Origin: Azonexus sp. | GTDB taxonomy: Bacteria > Pseudomonadota > Gammaproteobacteria > Burkholderiales > Rhodocyclaceae | Direction of reading: 5' to 3' | Assembly (NCBI RefSeq): GCF_023150235.1 | Contig: NZ_JAKLLH010000009.1 | Span: 1-64,000 of the forward strand | DNA length: 64,000 nucleotides | Part shown: positions 25,390 to 36,482 of the stretch, one piece after another | Layout: each line of letters begins with the position of its first letter | Numbering within the stretch: position 1 is the stretch's first letter | The notes under the pieces: generated by a model | Told to the model about the DNA's origin: nothing | The model's input: the letters and a program-made list of their open reading frames with translations, nothing else | The model's database searches: none | Program-made: the position numbers and the translations under genes

Positions 25390-26400
25390 ATGAAGCAGAC
25401 AGGGAATAAATCACTCAATCAGACCGTTGTTCGGATCGAAATTGGCGAGGAGGAAATCGGGCAGCGGCTCGACAATTTCCTGATCCGCCGTTGCAAGGGC
25501 GTACCCAAGAGTCATCTATACCGGATTTTGCGCAGCGGCGAAGTGCGGGTGAATAGTGGCCGGGTCGATGCGACCTATCGTCTACAACTCGGCGACAGTG
25601 TCCGGATTCCGCCGATCCGCGTTGCCGAACGGGTCGAGAGTGCAATCGACGAAGTCGCCAAGCAGCGGGTCGAACTGCCGATCATCTACGAAGACGAGGC
25701 GATGCTGGTGATCGACAAGCCCGAAGGGATTGCCGTTCATGGCGGCAGCGGCGTCAGTTTTGGCGTGATCGAAGCCTTGCGTCGGCAGCGGCCGCTGGCC
25801 AAGTTTCTCGAACTGGCGCACCGCCTTGATCGGGAAACTTCGGGCGTCCTGCTGGTGGGCAAGAAACGGCTGGCGTTGACGGCGTTGCACGATATGTTCC
25901 GCGAACACGGGGCCGGCGCCGACAAGCGCTATCTGGTGCTGGTCAAGGGGCGCTGGATGAATCAGACCCAGCATGTGCGCTTGCCGCTGCACAAATACCT
26001 GACCGAAAGCGGCGAACGGCGGGTCAATGTCGACGCCCAGGGCAAGCCGTCGCATACGGTATTCCGCTTGCTCGCTCGCTGGTCGGGCATGAGCCTGCTC
26101 GAGGCGCAGTTGAAAACCGGGCGTACCCATCAGATTCGGGTGCATCTGGCGAGCCTCGGTTTTCCGATTCTCGGCGACGAGAAATACGGGGATTTCGCGC
26201 TCAATCGCGATTTGAGGCGCGATGGCCTCAAACGCATGGCGCTGCATGCCTGGAATATCGCTTTCCGGCATCCCTTGAGTGCGGCGCCGCTGAGTTGTCG
26301 GGCGCCGTTGCCGGCCGGAATCGCCGATTACATTGCCACGGTCGACGCCCGTGAAGCACGGGAATTCGCCGTTGACGACTTGCAGGAGAGATTGCTGTGA
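25390..26400 (+). CDS. rluC: 23S rRNA pseudouridine synthase RluC
   Basis: 336-residue RluA-family pseudouridine synthase. N-terminal S4 RNA-binding domain (about 22-75: RLDNFLIRR...GEVRVNSGRV), then the catalytic motif HRLDRETSGVLL with D147, and LKTGRTHQIRVHLA. Length and the S4 domain fit RluC (23S positions 955, 2504, 2580 in E. coli) better than RluA. It lies opposite rne, an arrangement common in proteobacteria. Start ATG 25390 with GGAAG upstream. Its TGA overlaps the next start. Confidence 0.92.
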   Translation: MKQTGNKSLNQTVVRIEIGEEEIGQRLDNFLIRRCKGVPKSHLYRILRSGEVRVNSGRVDATYRLQLGDSVRIPPIRVAERVESAIDEVAKQRVELPIIYEDEAMLVIDKPEGIAVHGGSGVSFGVIEALRRQRPLAKFLELAHRLDRETSGVLLVGKKRLALTALHDMFREHGAGADKRYLVLVKGRWMNQTQHVRLPLHKYLTESGERRVNVDAQGKPSHTVFRLLARWSGMSLLEAQLKTGRTHQIRVHLASLGFPILGDEKYGDFALNRDLRRDGLKRMALHAWNIAFRHPLSAAPLSCRAPLPAGIADYIATVDAREAREFAVDDLQERLL

Positions 26401-27047
26401 ACTATTCGCTGGTGGTTTTTGACTGGGATGGCACCTTGCTCGACTCGGCGGCAGCCATCGTCCGGTCCATCCAGGCGGCTTGCCAGGATCTCGGCTTGCC
26501 GATTCCCGACGATGCGCGGGCGCGGCACGTGATCGGCCTCGGCCTGGCCGACGCCATGCGGCATGCCGTGCCGGAGCTGAAGCCGGAGCAGATTCCGGCG
26601 ATGGTCGATCGTTACCGGCATCATTACCTGGCGAGCGATCATCAACTGACGCTGTTCGCCGGGGTGCCGGCGATGCTTGAGCGCTTGCGTGCGGCGGGGC
26701 ATATGCTGGCGATCGCGACGGGCAAAAGCCGCATCGGCTTGGAGCGGGCGCTTGATCATTCCGGTTTGCGGCCGTTGTTCATGGGCTCGCGCTGTGCCGA
26801 CGAGTGTCATTCAAAACCGCACCCGCAAATGCTCGAAGAACTGATACTGGAATTTGGCGTCGAAGCAGCGTCGACCGTGATGATCGGCGATACCTCGCAC
26901 GACATGCTGATGGCGAGGAATGCCCGAGTTGACGGTCTGGCGGTGACCTACGGTGCGCATCCGCATGCGCATTTGCTGGATAGTGCGCCGCGGGCTTGCT
27001 TGCATTCGGTCGCGGAGCTTGATGCATGGCTGCGGCAAAACGCCTGA
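26397..27047 (+). CDS. HAD family hydrolase (phosphoglycolate phosphatase-like)
   Basis: 216-residue HAD-IA phosphatase. Motif I FDWDGTLLDS (about 8-17), motif II ATGKSR, motif III K in HSKPHPQ and motif IV GDTSHDMLMA. A helical cap domain lies between motifs I and II. The substrate is not certain; the neighbourhood after rluC is shared with many proteobacterial gph-like genes. GTG 26397 overlaps the rluC stop (GTGA), implying coupling. Its end overlaps the Rieske gene by 22 bases. Confidence 0.88.
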   Translation: MNYSLVVFDWDGTLLDSAAAIVRSIQAACQDLGLPIPDDARARHVIGLGLADAMRHAVPELKPEQIPAMVDRYRHHYLASDHQLTLFAGVPAMLERLRAAGHMLAIATGKSRIGLERALDHSGLRPLFMGSRCADECHSKPHPQMLEELILEFGVEAASTVMIGDTSHDMLMARNARVDGLAVTYGAHPHAHLLDSAPRACLHSVAELDAWLRQNA

Positions 27048-27394
27048 TCTGCCGTAGCGACGAATTGGCGGACGCGGGGCGGGGGGTGCGCTTTGTCGTT
27101 GAGCGGGCGGGGCGCGAGCATCCGGCTTTCGTTATCCGTTTTGCCGGGCGGGTGCATGCCTACCTCAACGAATGCGGGCATGTGCCGGCGGAGCTGGATT
27201 GGCAGCCGGGCGAATTCTTCGATTATTCAAGGCTATACTTGATCTGCTCGATTCATGGGGCATTGTATTCGCCGAGCGACGGGCGCTGTCTGGGCGGTCG
27301 TTGTCAAGGCAAGGGTTTGCAACCGCTGACGGTATGCGAAGAAAATGGCGGCGTGTGGTTGTGTCCGGACGATACCGGTCGGCCTGGTCGCTGA
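27026..27394 (+). CDS. Rieske [2Fe-2S] domain protein
   Basis: 122 residues forming one Rieske fold. Cluster ligands are visible as CGH (ECGHVPAELDW) and CSIHGALYSPSDG, i.e. Cys-x-His and Cys-x2-His. It lacks any catalytic oxygenase domain, so it is probably a ferredoxin-like electron carrier. Start ATG 27026 within the end of the HAD gene. It lies between the HAD gene and sppA on the same strand. The partner is unknown. Confidence 0.85.
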   Translation: MAAAKRLICRSDELADAGRGVRFVVERAGREHPAFVIRFAGRVHAYLNECGHVPAELDWQPGEFFDYSRLYLICSIHGALYSPSDGRCLGGRCQGKGLQPLTVCEENGGVWLCPDDTGRPGR

Positions 27395-27433
27395 GCAGTG
27401 TTTTTATCTGTATTCATCAAGAAATAAAGAAAA

Positions 27434-28417
27434 ATGAACGACCCTCAACAAACAGAATCCCGTTCGCAGATCGAGTCGAGTCCCGCCTCGTGGGAGCAGA
27501 AAACGCTGGAAAAGCTCGTCTTTGCCACCCTGGAAGAGCAGCGGGCGCGGCGTCGCTGGGGGATTTTCTTCAAGGCGCTGGGTTTTGCCTACTTGCTGGT
27601 GGTCTTGGTGGCCGTGGTCGATTGGGGTGTCGGGGCCGAGCAGCAGGAGCGGCATACCGCGATGATCAACGTCACCGGGGTAATCGATGCCAAGGGGCTG
27701 GCCAGTGCCGAGCACGTGATTTCGGCCCTGAACAGCGCGTTCAAGGAGAAAAACGCTGCCGGCGTGATCCTGCGGATCAATAGTCCGGGCGGCAGCCCGG
27801 TGCAGTCCGGCCTGATCAGCGACGAGATCATCCGTTTGCGTCAGGCTCACCCGGACAAGCCTTTGTTCGCGGTGGTCGAGGATATGTGCGCTTCCGGCGG
27901 ATATTACGTGGCGGCGGCTGCGGATCGTATCTATGTGAACAAGGCTAGTATCGTCGGTTCGATCGGGGTCTTGATGGACGGTTTCGGCTTTACTGGGACC
28001 ATGGATAAGCTCGGCATCGAGCGTCGCCTGCTGACGGCCGGTGAAAACAAGGGTTTCCTCGATCCGTTCTCGCCGCAGGCGCCGCAACAGCGGGCGCACG
28101 CGCAGGTTTTGCTCAACGACATTCATCGCCAGTTCATCGAAGTGGTCAAGCAGGGGCGCGGCAAGCGGCTCAAGGAATCGCCGGAAATGTTCTCGGGCCT
28201 GATGTGGACTGGTGCGCAGAGCGTCGAACTGGGCTTGGCCGACGATTACGGCAGTGTCGATAGCGTTGCCCGCGATGTGTTGAAGGCGGAGAAGGTCCTC
28301 GATTACTCGATCAAGGACAATATTGCCGAGCGTTTTGCCAAGCGCCTCGGTGCCGGCGCTGTTGGCAGTCTGTGGCAGGGCGTCGCGGAAAGCGCCGCCA
28401 GCCTCCGCTGGCAGTAA
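27434..28417 (+). CDS. sppA: Signal peptide peptidase SppA, S49 family
   Basis: 327-residue membrane-bound serine peptidase. One transmembrane segment (about 44-66), then the S49 protease domain: RINSPGGSPVQSG, nucleophile serine in CASGGYYVAAAADRI (S154) and the candidate catalytic lysine in TAGENKGFLDPF (about K206). Length fits the single-domain SppA form. It degrades remnant signal peptides or membrane peptides in the inner membrane. ATG 27434 with AAGAAA upstream, a modest ribosome site. Converges on the RsmI-like gene. Confidence 0.9.
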   Translation: MNDPQQTESRSQIESSPASWEQKTLEKLVFATLEEQRARRRWGIFFKALGFAYLLVVLVAVVDWGVGAEQQERHTAMINVTGVIDAKGLASAEHVISALNSAFKEKNAAGVILRINSPGGSPVQSGLISDEIIRLRQAHPDKPLFAVVEDMCASGGYYVAAAADRIYVNKASIVGSIGVLMDGFGFTGTMDKLGIERRLLTAGENKGFLDPFSPQAPQQRAHAQVLLNDIHRQFIEVVKQGRGKRLKESPEMFSGLMWTGAQSVELGLADDYGSVDSVARDVLKAEKVLDYSIKDNIAERFAKRLGAGAVGSLWQGVAESAASLRWQ

Positions 28418-28459
28418 ATCAATACGCCGAGGGCGCCTTGGCCGTGTCGCCGGCGACGC

Positions 28460-29194
28460 TCAGGCGAGGAGCAGGAAAACCGTGGGGCGCCGCTCGATTT
28501 CGGGCGGCGTTTCTTTTTTGATCTGCTGGCGCCACTCGCCGATCTTGCGGGTAAGGATCTTTTCGCTGCCGAGCGTCAGGTCGGTCGCCAGGCAGAGGCG
28601 GGTTTCCGGTTGGCAGGTGGCGAGCAGGCTGTCGAACAGTACCCGGTTGCGGTAAGGGGTTTCGATGAAGAGCTGGGTCATGCGTCGCTTGCGCGACTCG
28701 CTTTCCAGGTCGCGCAAGGCCTTGGTGCGTTCGGGTTCCTTGGCCGGCAGGTAGCCGTGAAAGGCGAAGCACTGGCCGTTGAGTCCCGAAGCCATCAGGG
28801 CCAGCAACAGCGACGATGGGCCGATCAGCGGCACGACGCGGATGCCATGTTGTTGGGCAAGAGCGACCAAGTTGGCGCCGGGGTCGGCGACTGCCGGGCA
28901 GCCGGCTTCCGAGAGCAGGCCGACATCGTGACCGGCGAGCAGTGGGATTAGCAGTTCCTTCAGTGCATCGGCACGGGTGTGTTCGTTCAGCTCCGAGAGT
29001 TGCAGTTGCTGCAGTGGCAGGTCGGTGCCGACGGCTTTCAGGAAGGCGCGGGCAGTCTTTGCTTGTTCGACGACAAAATGGCCCAGCGGTCGGATGGTGG
29101 TCAGTACGGGCGGCGGCAGGTTGTCGGCAACGGGGCTGGGGCCGAGTGGAACGGGAATCAGGTAGAGGGTTCCTGGGGCTTGGGTGGGATTCAT
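28460..29194 (-). CDS. RsmI-like SAM-dependent methyltransferase (tetrapyrrole methylase fold)
   Basis: 244 residues. Seen: TLYLIPVPLG at the start, LLSEAGCPAVADPG (the family SAM-binding loop), IGPSSLLLALMASGLNG and FHGYLP. These are features of the RsmI/COG0313 group, but it is shorter than RsmI (about 286) and lacks its C-terminal part. It may therefore be a paralog with another target. Start at ATG 29194, 16 bases after the maf stop; an upstream GTG at 29227 would overlap maf. Probably cotranscribed with maf. Confidence 0.8.
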   Translation of the reverse strand: MNPTQAPGTLYLIPVPLGPSPVADNLPPPVLTTIRPLGHFVVEQAKTARAFLKAVGTDLPLQQLQLSELNEHTRADALKELLIPLLAGHDVGLLSEAGCPAVADPGANLVALAQQHGIRVVPLIGPSSLLLALMASGLNGQCFAFHGYLPAKEPERTKALRDLESESRKRRMTQLFIETPYRNRVLFDSLLATCQPETRLCLATDLTLGSEKILTRKIGEWRQQIKKETPPEIERRPTVFLLLA

Positions 29195-29210
29195 TTTGGA
29201 ATTCGCCGGG

Positions 29211-29792
29211 TTACAACACGTCGACACCGGCAGCCCCCAGGATGTCGCATAGTGCGATCAGGGGCAGGCCGACCAAGGCATTCGGGTCGTCACCGCGCAT
29301 GCTTTGCAGCAGGGCAATTCCCAGTCCCTCGGACTTTGCCGAGCCGGCGCAGTTGTAGGCGGGCTCACGGTCAAGGTAGTTTTCGATGGCACGCTCGCTG
29401 AGCGTGCGGAAGGTGACCAGAGTCGGTACCCCGCGTACTTGCGCCAGGCCGCTGCGGCTGTCGAGCAGGCACAGGCCGGTGAAGAAATTGACGGTTTTGC
29501 CCGAAAGTTCCTTGAGTTGAGCGATGCCTCGTTCGCGGTTGCCGGGTTTTCCGTAAATTTTGCCGTCGACCGTGGCAACCTGGTCGCTGCCGATGATCAG
29601 GGCGTCGGGAAAATCCTTGGCGACCGCCCGCGCCTTGGCTTCGGCAAGGCGTAGCGAAAGAGCTTCCGGTGTTTCGCCGGGGTGCGGCGTCTCGTCGGTT
29701 TGTGGGTTGGCTACCGTAAAGGGCAGGCCGAGTCGTGCAAGCAATTCACGGCGATAAGGGGACGTCGAGGCGAGGATCAGTAGTCTGGGCAT
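29211..29792 (-). CDS. Maf family nucleotide pyrophosphatase (YceF-like)
   Basis: 193 residues. Maf motifs: [11 protein letters not shown] (SxxR), [17 protein letters not shown], and IGSDQVA. The sequence resembles the YceF subgroup (7-methyl-GTP pyrophosphatase), which is often placed opposite or next to yceD-rpmF. The start is ATG 29792; a longer frame to 29834 is possible but adds no conserved residues. It is divergent from yceD. Confidence 0.88.
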   Translation of the reverse strand: MPRLLILASTSPYRRELLARLGLPFTVANPQTDETPHPGETPEALSLRLAEAKARAVAKDFPDALIIGSDQVATVDGKIYGKPGNRERGIAQLKELSGKTVNFFTGLCLLDSRSGLAQVRGVPTLVTFRTLSERAIENYLDREPAYNCAGSAKSEGLGIALLQSMRGDDPNALVGLPLIALCDILGAAGVDVL

Positions 29793-29857
29793 GGCGGCGG
29801 GAGGTGCTTGCGATGCAACGGAATGCTGTAACAAGCTGTTGCAAAGGCACTTTGTTT

Positions 29858-29886
29858 TTGACTTGGGGAAACAAAAATAATATCAT
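29858..29886 (+). promoter_or_regulatory. Sigma70 promoter for yceD-rpmF-fab operon
   Basis: TTGACT at 29858-29863, 17-base spacer, TATCAT at 29881-29886. Transcription would start near 29893, which rules out the longer upstream reading of yceD. Confidence 0.7.
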
Positions 29887-29908
29887 CCTGCGTTTAAGTC
29901 GAAGCAGC

Positions 29909-30403
29909 TTGAGATTGAAAAAGATTACAGACGCTTTCGTTTTTGCCCGCGAGGGGCGCGTTCTTGAGGGAGCGTTGCCGCTGGCGGTGCTTGAGCGACT
30001 GCACGATCTGGTGGCCGAGGCGACGGGAGAAGTGCAATTCCGTCTCTGCGGGTTTAAAGGTTCGCGTGGCGAGCTGATGCTGGAACTGCGGGTCACGGGA
30101 ACCGTTTCCCTGGCTTGTCAGCGCTGCCTGCAGGCCATTTCTTACGATCTTGAGGTCGATAACCGGCTGGAACTTGTTCCCGAAGGTGCCGATCTGTCGC
30201 AAGACGAGCTGGAAGACGACACCCGGGACTTTCTGCCGGTGGTGCGTGAACTGGATGTGCTTGAGTTGGTCGAGGATGAAATCCTGCTCAGTCTCCCGGT
30301 TGCGCCGCGGCACGAAAAATGTGGCTTGCCCGGAGCCGCCGAGTCTGGCGAACGGCCTAATCCGTTCGCGGCGCTGGCTGGCTTCAAGGGTAAACCGAAC
30401 TGA
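29909..30403 (+). CDS. yceD: YceD family (DUF177) protein
   Basis: About 164 residues. Seen: ITDAFVFAREGRVLEGALP at the start, CQRCLQAISYDLEVD with the CxxC pair, a strongly acidic middle and the C-terminal NPFAALAGFKGKPN. YceD is tied to 23S rRNA/L32 assembly in other bacteria and always precedes rpmF. No ATG is available: I place the start at TTG 29909 (TTG 29915 is equally possible), just downstream of the predicted transcription start. rpmF follows 18 bases later. Confidence 0.85.
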   Translation: MRLKKITDAFVFAREGRVLEGALPLAVLERLHDLVAEATGEVQFRLCGFKGSRGELMLELRVTGTVSLACQRCLQAISYDLEVDNRLELVPEGADLSQDELEDDTRDFLPVVRELDVLELVEDEILLSLPVAPRHEKCGLPGAAESGERPNPFAALAGFKGKPN

Positions 30404-30421
30404 TTTTTTTGGAGTGACATC

Positions 30422-30601
30422 ATGGCCGTTCAACAGAACAAAAAATCCCCGTCCAAGCGTGGCATGCACCGCGCCCACGACTTCCTCACCGCCCCTTCCA
30501 TCGCCGTCGAGTCCACTACCGGCGAGACGCACCTGCGTCACCACATTTCTCCGAGCGGTTTCTACCGCGGCAAGAAAGTCCTGAAGGGCAAGGGCGAGTA
30601 A
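30422..30601 (+). CDS. rpmF: 50S ribosomal protein L32
   Basis: 59 residues beginning [20 protein letters not shown], the L32 signature, with no zinc-binding cysteines (C-minus form). GGAG lies 6-7 bases before ATG 30422. Located between yceD and plsX, the conserved order. A hairpin terminator/attenuator separates it from plsX and probably reduces read-through into the lipid genes. Confidence 0.97.
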   Translation: MAVQQNKKSPSKRGMHRAHDFLTAPSIAVESTTGETHLRHHISPSGFYRGKKVLKGKGE

Positions 30602-30612
30602 TCGTTCAACGA

Positions 30613-30652
30613 AAGGCAGGCGTCTCCAGTCGGGGCGCCTGCCTTTTCTTTT
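30613..30652 (+). terminator. Terminator or attenuator between rpmF and plsX
   Basis: AAGGCAGGCG/CGCCTGCCTT stem, 13-base loop, then a T-rich run. Likely partial, since plsX continues in the same operon. Confidence 0.75.
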
Positions 30653-30670
30653 GTCTTTTCGGACCCTGTC

Positions 30671-31699
30671 ATGACCCGCATTGCCATTGATTGCATGGGG
30701 GGTGACCACGGACCGTCGGTGACGGTGCCAGCGGCCATCCGTTTTCTTGCCGAGCAGTCCTCGGTACAGCTGTTGCTCGTTGGTCGTGAAGAAGTCTTGC
30801 GCCCCTTGCTGGGAGCGCAGGCCGATCATCCGCGCCTGCGTGTCGTCCATGCCAGCGAAGTGGTCGGCATGGACGAGTCGCCATCCCTGGCGTTGCGCAA
30901 CAAGAAGGATTCCTCGATGCGCGTCGCGATCAATCAGGTCAAGAGCGGCGACGCCGATGCCTGCGTGTCCGCCGGTAATACCGGAGCCTTGATGGCGATT
31001 TCGCGCTTTGTGCTCAAAATGCTGCCAGGAATCGATCGCCCGTCCCTGTGTGCTCCCTTGCCTACCAGTCGTGGTCACACCCATCTGCTGGACCAAGGGG
31101 CCAATGTCGATTGTACCGCCCAACAATTGCTTCAGTTCGGTGTGATGGGGACGGCGCTTGTTGCCGCGATGGAGAGGAAAGAAAAACCTACCGTCGGTTT
31201 GCTCAATATCGGCGAAGAGGATATCAAGGGTAACGAGGTCGTCAAGGCGGCCGCCGAACTCCTGCGCCGTTCCGATCTCAATTTTGTCGGTAACGTCGAG
31301 GGCGATGGAATTTATCGGGGTTGTGCCGATGTCATCGTCTGCGATGGCTTCGTCGGCAATGTGGCCCTGAAAACTTCCGAAGGACTGGCGCAAATGCTGG
31401 CCGGTTCGCTCCGTGACGAGTTCAAGCGCAACTGGCTGACCCGCTTGGCGGCGCTGTTTGCCATTTCCGTACTCAATCGTTTCAAGAAACGTTTCGATCA
31501 TCGCTGCTATAACGGAGCGATCCTGCTCGGTTTGAAAGGTATCTCGGTCAAGAGCCATGGTTCGGCCGACGAGCTGGCATTCGGCAATGCCATTCGCCGA
31601 GCTTTCGATGCCGCAGAGAATCGTGTTCTTGAACGCATCGCCGCGCAAATGGCGCAAATGACCCAGTTGCAGCCGCTTGCAGCCGAGGAGGTTCAATAA
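30671..31699 (+). CDS. plsX: Phosphate acyltransferase PlsX
   Basis: 342 residues. Makes acyl-phosphate from acyl-ACP for phospholipid synthesis; peripheral membrane enzyme. Seen: [12 protein letters not shown] at the N-terminus, [24 protein letters not shown] and [15 protein letters not shown]. Start ATG 30671. Its stop overlaps the fabH start (TAATG), indicating coupling. Confidence 0.96.
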   Translation: MTRIAIDCMGGDHGPSVTVPAAIRFLAEQSSVQLLLVGREEVLRPLLGAQADHPRLRVVHASEVVGMDESPSLALRNKKDSSMRVAINQVKSGDADACVSAGNTGALMAISRFVLKMLPGIDRPSLCAPLPTSRGHTHLLDQGANVDCTAQQLLQFGVMGTALVAAMERKEKPTVGLLNIGEEDIKGNEVVKAAAELLRRSDLNFVGNVEGDGIYRGCADVIVCDGFVGNVALKTSEGLAQMLAGSLRDEFKRNWLTRLAALFAISVLNRFKKRFDHRCYNGAILLGLKGISVKSHGSADELAFGNAIRRAFDAAENRVLERIAAQMAQMTQLQPLAAEEVQ

Positions 31700-32658
31700 T
31701 GTATGCACGCATTGTCGGTACCGGTAGTTGTCTTCCCGGTACTCCGGTCAGCAACCAGGATCTCGCCGCCCGAGGCATCGATACGAACGACGAGTGGATC
31801 GTCACCCGTACCGGGATTCGTACCCGTCACCTGGCCGAGGCTGGCGTGACTTCGAGCGAGCTCGGTTACATCGCTGCCCAGCGCGCGCTGGAAATGGCCG
31901 GGTTGCAGGTGAACGATCTCGACTTGATTATTGTTGCGACCTCGACCCCGGACTTCATTTTTCCCAGTACCGCCTGCCTGATTCAGGGCAAGCTGGGCAA
32001 CAAGGGCGCGGCTGCATTCGATGTGCAGGCTGTTTGCAGCGGTTTTGCCTACGCATTGGGAATTGCCGACAAGTTTATCCGTTCCGGCAGCCACCGGCGG
32101 GCGCTGGTGATCGGCGCCGAAGTCTTCTCGCGCATCCTCGATTGGAATGATCGCGGCACCTGTGTCTTGTTCGGCGACGGTGCCGGAGCCGTGGTACTCG
32201 AAGCGTCCGAAAAGCCGGGGATCCTGGCGACGGCGATGCACGCCGACGGCAGCCAGTTCGGAATTCTCAATGTTCCCGGCCAGATCAGCGGCGGCCAGGT
32301 GGTTGGCGATCCTTTCCTGCGCATGGATGGGCCGGCGGTATTCAAGTTCGCCGTGCGGGTGCTGGCCGAGATCGCCGAAGAGGTGTGCGTGGCGGCGGCG
32401 ATTCCGACCTCCGAGGTCGATTGGCTGATTCCGCACCAGGCCAATATCCGCATCATCGAAGCCACCGGCAAGCGACTCGGGATCGAGCGCGAGCGGGTGA
32501 TCGTCAGTGTCGACCGGCACGGCAACACCTCGGCTGCGTCGGTGCCGCTGGCACTCGACGAGGCGGTGCGCGACGGTCGCGTACAACGTGGCCACAAGGT
32601 ACTGCTCGAGGGGATTGGCGGCGGTTTTGCCTGGGGCGCGGCGCTGCTCGAGTTTTGA
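31699..32658 (+). CDS. fabH: 3-oxoacyl-ACP synthase III
   Basis: 319 residues. Condenses acetyl-CoA with malonyl-ACP to start fatty-acid synthesis. Catalytic triad visible: Cys113 in [11 protein letters not shown], His in IPHQANIRI and Asn in RHGNTSAAS, with the C-terminal [13 protein letters not shown] 31699 overlaps the plsX stop. An 80-base gap with a small hairpin follows before fabD. Confidence 0.97.
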   Translation: MYARIVGTGSCLPGTPVSNQDLAARGIDTNDEWIVTRTGIRTRHLAEAGVTSSELGYIAAQRALEMAGLQVNDLDLIIVATSTPDFIFPSTACLIQGKLGNKGAAAFDVQAVCSGFAYALGIADKFIRSGSHRRALVIGAEVFSRILDWNDRGTCVLFGDGAGAVVLEASEKPGILATAMHADGSQFGILNVPGQISGGQVVGDPFLRMDGPAVFKFAVRVLAEIAEEVCVAAAIPTSEVDWLIPHQANIRIIEATGKRLGIERERVIVSVDRHGNTSAASVPLALDEAVRDGRVQRGHKVLLEGIGGGFAWGAALLEF

Positions 32659-32738
32659 TCGGTACGAGAAGCGAGAGCCGAAGGTCGTCGCTGGCCGACG
32701 ATCTTCCACTCTCTACTCTCCATTAGCTAGGAGTCTGT

Positions 32739-33665
32739 ATGTCTTTTGCGTTCGTTTTTCCGGGCCAGGGCTCGCAGAGCGTTGGCATGATGGCCGCCTA
32801 CGGCGATGCCGCCGTGGTTCGCGCCACTTTCGACGAAGCTTCTGCGGCGTTGGGGGATGATCTTTGGGCGATGGTTGCCGATGGTCCGGCTGAATTGCTG
32901 GCGCAAACCGTCAACACCCAACCGGTGATGCTGACGGCGGGTATCGCCGCCTGGCGCTTGTGGCAGGAAGAGGGTGGCAAGCAGCCGGCGGTGGTTGCCG
33001 GGCATAGCCTGGGCGAATACGCAGCGCTGGTGGCCGCCGGGGTGATCGAATTCAAGGACGCCGTGCCGCTGGTCCGCTTGCGCGCGGCCGCAATGCAGGC
33101 CGCGGTGCCGCTCGGTACCGGAGCGATGGCGGCAATTCTCGGGCTCGACAACGAGGGGATCGTTGCCGCTTGCGCCGAGGCGGCGCAGGGCGAAGTGGTC
33201 GAGCCGGTGAATTTCAATGCCAATGGACAGACTGTGATCGCCGGCCACAAGGATGCCGTCGAGCGGGCAATGGTCGCGTGCAAGGCGCGCGGGGCCAAGA
33301 TGGCCAAGGGCCTGCCGGTGTCGGCGCCGTTCCATTCTTCGCTGATTCGTCCGGCGGCGGAGCAACTCGCGGCACGTCTGAACGAGCTGAGCCTGCAAGC
33401 GCCGAAGATCCCGGTGATCAACAACGTCGATGTCGCGATCGAAACCGATCCGCTGCGGATCAAGGATGCGCTGGTCCGCCAGGCCTACAATCCCGTGCGC
33501 TGGGTCGAGACGGTCCAGAAAATGGCCGCGATGGGCGTGTCGACCGTGGCAGAGTGCGGCCCGGGCAAGGTTCTGGCCGGTTTGACCAAGCGCTGTGCCG
33601 ACGGTGTCAGCGGGGTTGCGCTGGCCGACCTGGCCTCGCTCGAAGCCAATCTGGGACTGGAGTAA
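32739..33665 (+). CDS. fabD: Malonyl CoA-ACP transacylase
   Basis: 308 residues. Transfers malonyl from CoA to ACP. Seen: FVFPGQGSQSVGM at the start, the nucleophile elbow AGHSLGEYAALVAAG (S90), and KGLPVSAPFHSSL with the catalytic His. TAGGAG lies a few bases before ATG 32739. fabG follows 3 bases after the stop. Confidence 0.97.
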   Translation: MSFAFVFPGQGSQSVGMMAAYGDAAVVRATFDEASAALGDDLWAMVADGPAELLAQTVNTQPVMLTAGIAAWRLWQEEGGKQPAVVAGHSLGEYAALVAAGVIEFKDAVPLVRLRAAAMQAAVPLGTGAMAAILGLDNEGIVAACAEAAQGEVVEPVNFNANGQTVIAGHKDAVERAMVACKARGAKMAKGLPVSAPFHSSLIRPAAEQLAARLNELSLQAPKIPVINNVDVAIETDPLRIKDALVRQAYNPVRWVETVQKMAAMGVSTVAECGPGKVLAGLTKRCADGVSGVALADLASLEANLGLE

Positions 33666-33668
33666 GCC

Positions 33669-34409
33669 ATGCTGAACGAAAAAATCGCGCTGGTTACTGG
33701 CGCCACCCGCGGTATTGGCCGCGCGATTGCGCTTGAGCTGGGCAAGCTCGGCGCTACCGTGATCGGGACCGCAACCAACGAGGATGGGGCGAGCAAGATT
33801 TCCGCTTACCTGGCCGAGGCCGGCATCGCCGGGCGCGGCGTCGTGCTCAACGTCACCGATACGGCCCAGAGCGATACCTTGCTGGCCGATCTCGGCAAGG
33901 AGTTCGGCGCCATCGGCATCCTGGTCAACAACGCCGGCATCACACGCGACAACTTGGCGATGCGCATGGGCGATGACGACTGGGATGCGGTGATCGATAC
34001 CAACCTCAAGGCGGTTTTCCGCTTGTCGCGTGGCGTCATGCGCGGCATGATGAAGGCCCGTTTTGGCCGTATCGTCAATATTTCTTCGGTGGTCGGCTAT
34101 TCGGGCAATCCGGGGCAGGCCAATTATTGTGCGGCCAAGGCCGGGGTGGCTGGGCTGACCCGTTCGCTGGCCCGCGAGCTGGGTAGCCGCAACATCACCG
34201 TCAATTGTGTCGCGCCGGGTTACGTCGCAACCGACATGACGCACGCGCTAACCGAAGAACAGAAAGCCGCCATGCTGGCCTCGATCCCGTTGGGGCGAGC
34301 CGGGATGCCGGAAGACATTGCCGGCGCGGTAGGCTTCCTGGCCTCACCTGCCGGCGCTTATGTGACAGGTACCACCATTCATGTCAATGGCGGTATGTTC
34401 ATGGATTGA
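33669..34409 (+). CDS. fabG: 3-oxoacyl-ACP reductase
   Basis: 246-residue short-chain dehydrogenase using NADPH to reduce 3-oxoacyl-ACP. Cofactor motif TGATRGIGRAIA, NNAGITRDNLAMRM, catalytic Ser-Tyr-Lys in ISSVVGYSGNPGQANYCAAK and the C-terminal VTGTTIHVNGGMFM. Position inside the fab operon leaves little doubt. About 75 bases of spacer precede acpP. Confidence 0.97.
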   Translation: MLNEKIALVTGATRGIGRAIALELGKLGATVIGTATNEDGASKISAYLAEAGIAGRGVVLNVTDTAQSDTLLADLGKEFGAIGILVNNAGITRDNLAMRMGDDDWDAVIDTNLKAVFRLSRGVMRGMMKARFGRIVNISSVVGYSGNPGQANYCAAKAGVAGLTRSLARELGSRNITVNCVAPGYVATDMTHALTEEQKAAMLASIPLGRAGMPEDIAGAVGFLASPAGAYVTGTTIHVNGGMFMD

Positions 34410-34444
34410 TTTCCAGAAGCCCTGGCTTTTTGGTACACTTCTAA

Positions 34445-34720
<276 letters not shown>

Positions 34721-34738
34721 TCCATTTCGGTTGAACCA

Positions 34739-34774
34739 GGCAAGGCCGGCCCACTCAGGCCGGCCTTGCCACAT
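34739..34774 (+). terminator. Hairpin between acpP and fabF
   Basis: 13-bp stem GGCAAGGCCGGCC/GGCCGGCCTTGCC with a weak T tail (ACATTT). Probably a partial terminator or mRNA-end stabiliser, giving acpP excess over fabF. Confidence 0.65.
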
Positions 34775-34793
34775 TTAGTATTCGGAGTGCACC

Positions 34794-36029
<1,236 letters not shown>

Positions 36030-36059
36030 TTCTCTTCGTAGCCAAGCGGAGCCAGAACG

Positions 36060-36482
36060 GTGCAGTTTCCGGTGCTGATCGGACTGCGCCGTTCTCTTTT
36101 ATTGCCGATGGCAGGTTTGTTGCTCTTCTTGCCAGTGCTGCCGCTGGCCTTCCTGGCGCCACACCCCTTGCCCTGGCGGATCGCCTATCTGCTGTGCTGC
36201 TTGCTGCTTCTGCTCACCGCCGCGCGCTCCTGGCTTTGGCAGCCCCCGTGCTTGGCCTTGCTGGCCGACGGGGGCATCCGTTTGGCCGATGAAGAGTCAG
36301 GGCGGCGGGTGCTCGGTGGGACTTGCATTCACCCCTGGCTGACTGTATTTCGCCTGGAAAATGGGCAAAAACGGCCGTTGACCGTGGTTGTCACGGTCGA
36401 CAGCCTGAATCGCGAAGATTTTCGCCGCCTGCGGGTCTTCCTCCGCTGGCGGCTACCGCTCAACGCAGCCGGCGGCGCTTGA
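36060..36482 (+). CDS. YgfX-like membrane protein
   Basis: 140 residues with two hydrophobic segments near the N-terminus (about 12-32 and 38-58), then a soluble part with [38 protein letters not shown] (quoted segment [17 protein letters not shown]). This resembles the YgfX/CptA-type family by layout and by the location beside nadB. Start GTG 36060 with GGAG upstream. Its 3' end overlaps the convergent nadB gene by 23 bases. Function unproven. Confidence 0.65.
   Translation: MQFPVLIGLRRSLLLPMAGLLLFLPVLPLAFLAPHPLPWRIAYLLCCLLLLLTAARSWLWQPPCLALLADGGIRLADEESGRRVLGGTCIHPWLTVFRLENGQKRPLTVVVTVDSLNREDFRRLRVFLRWRLPLNAAGGA

Noticed and set aside
29894-31708. 604-codon minus-strand open frame over yceD-rpmF-plsX
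   Set aside because: Antisense shadow of well-supported genes; composition is typical of non-coding strand.
32727-34244. 505-codon minus-strand open frame over fabD-fabG
   Set aside because: Antisense of fabD and fabG, which have all catalytic motifs.
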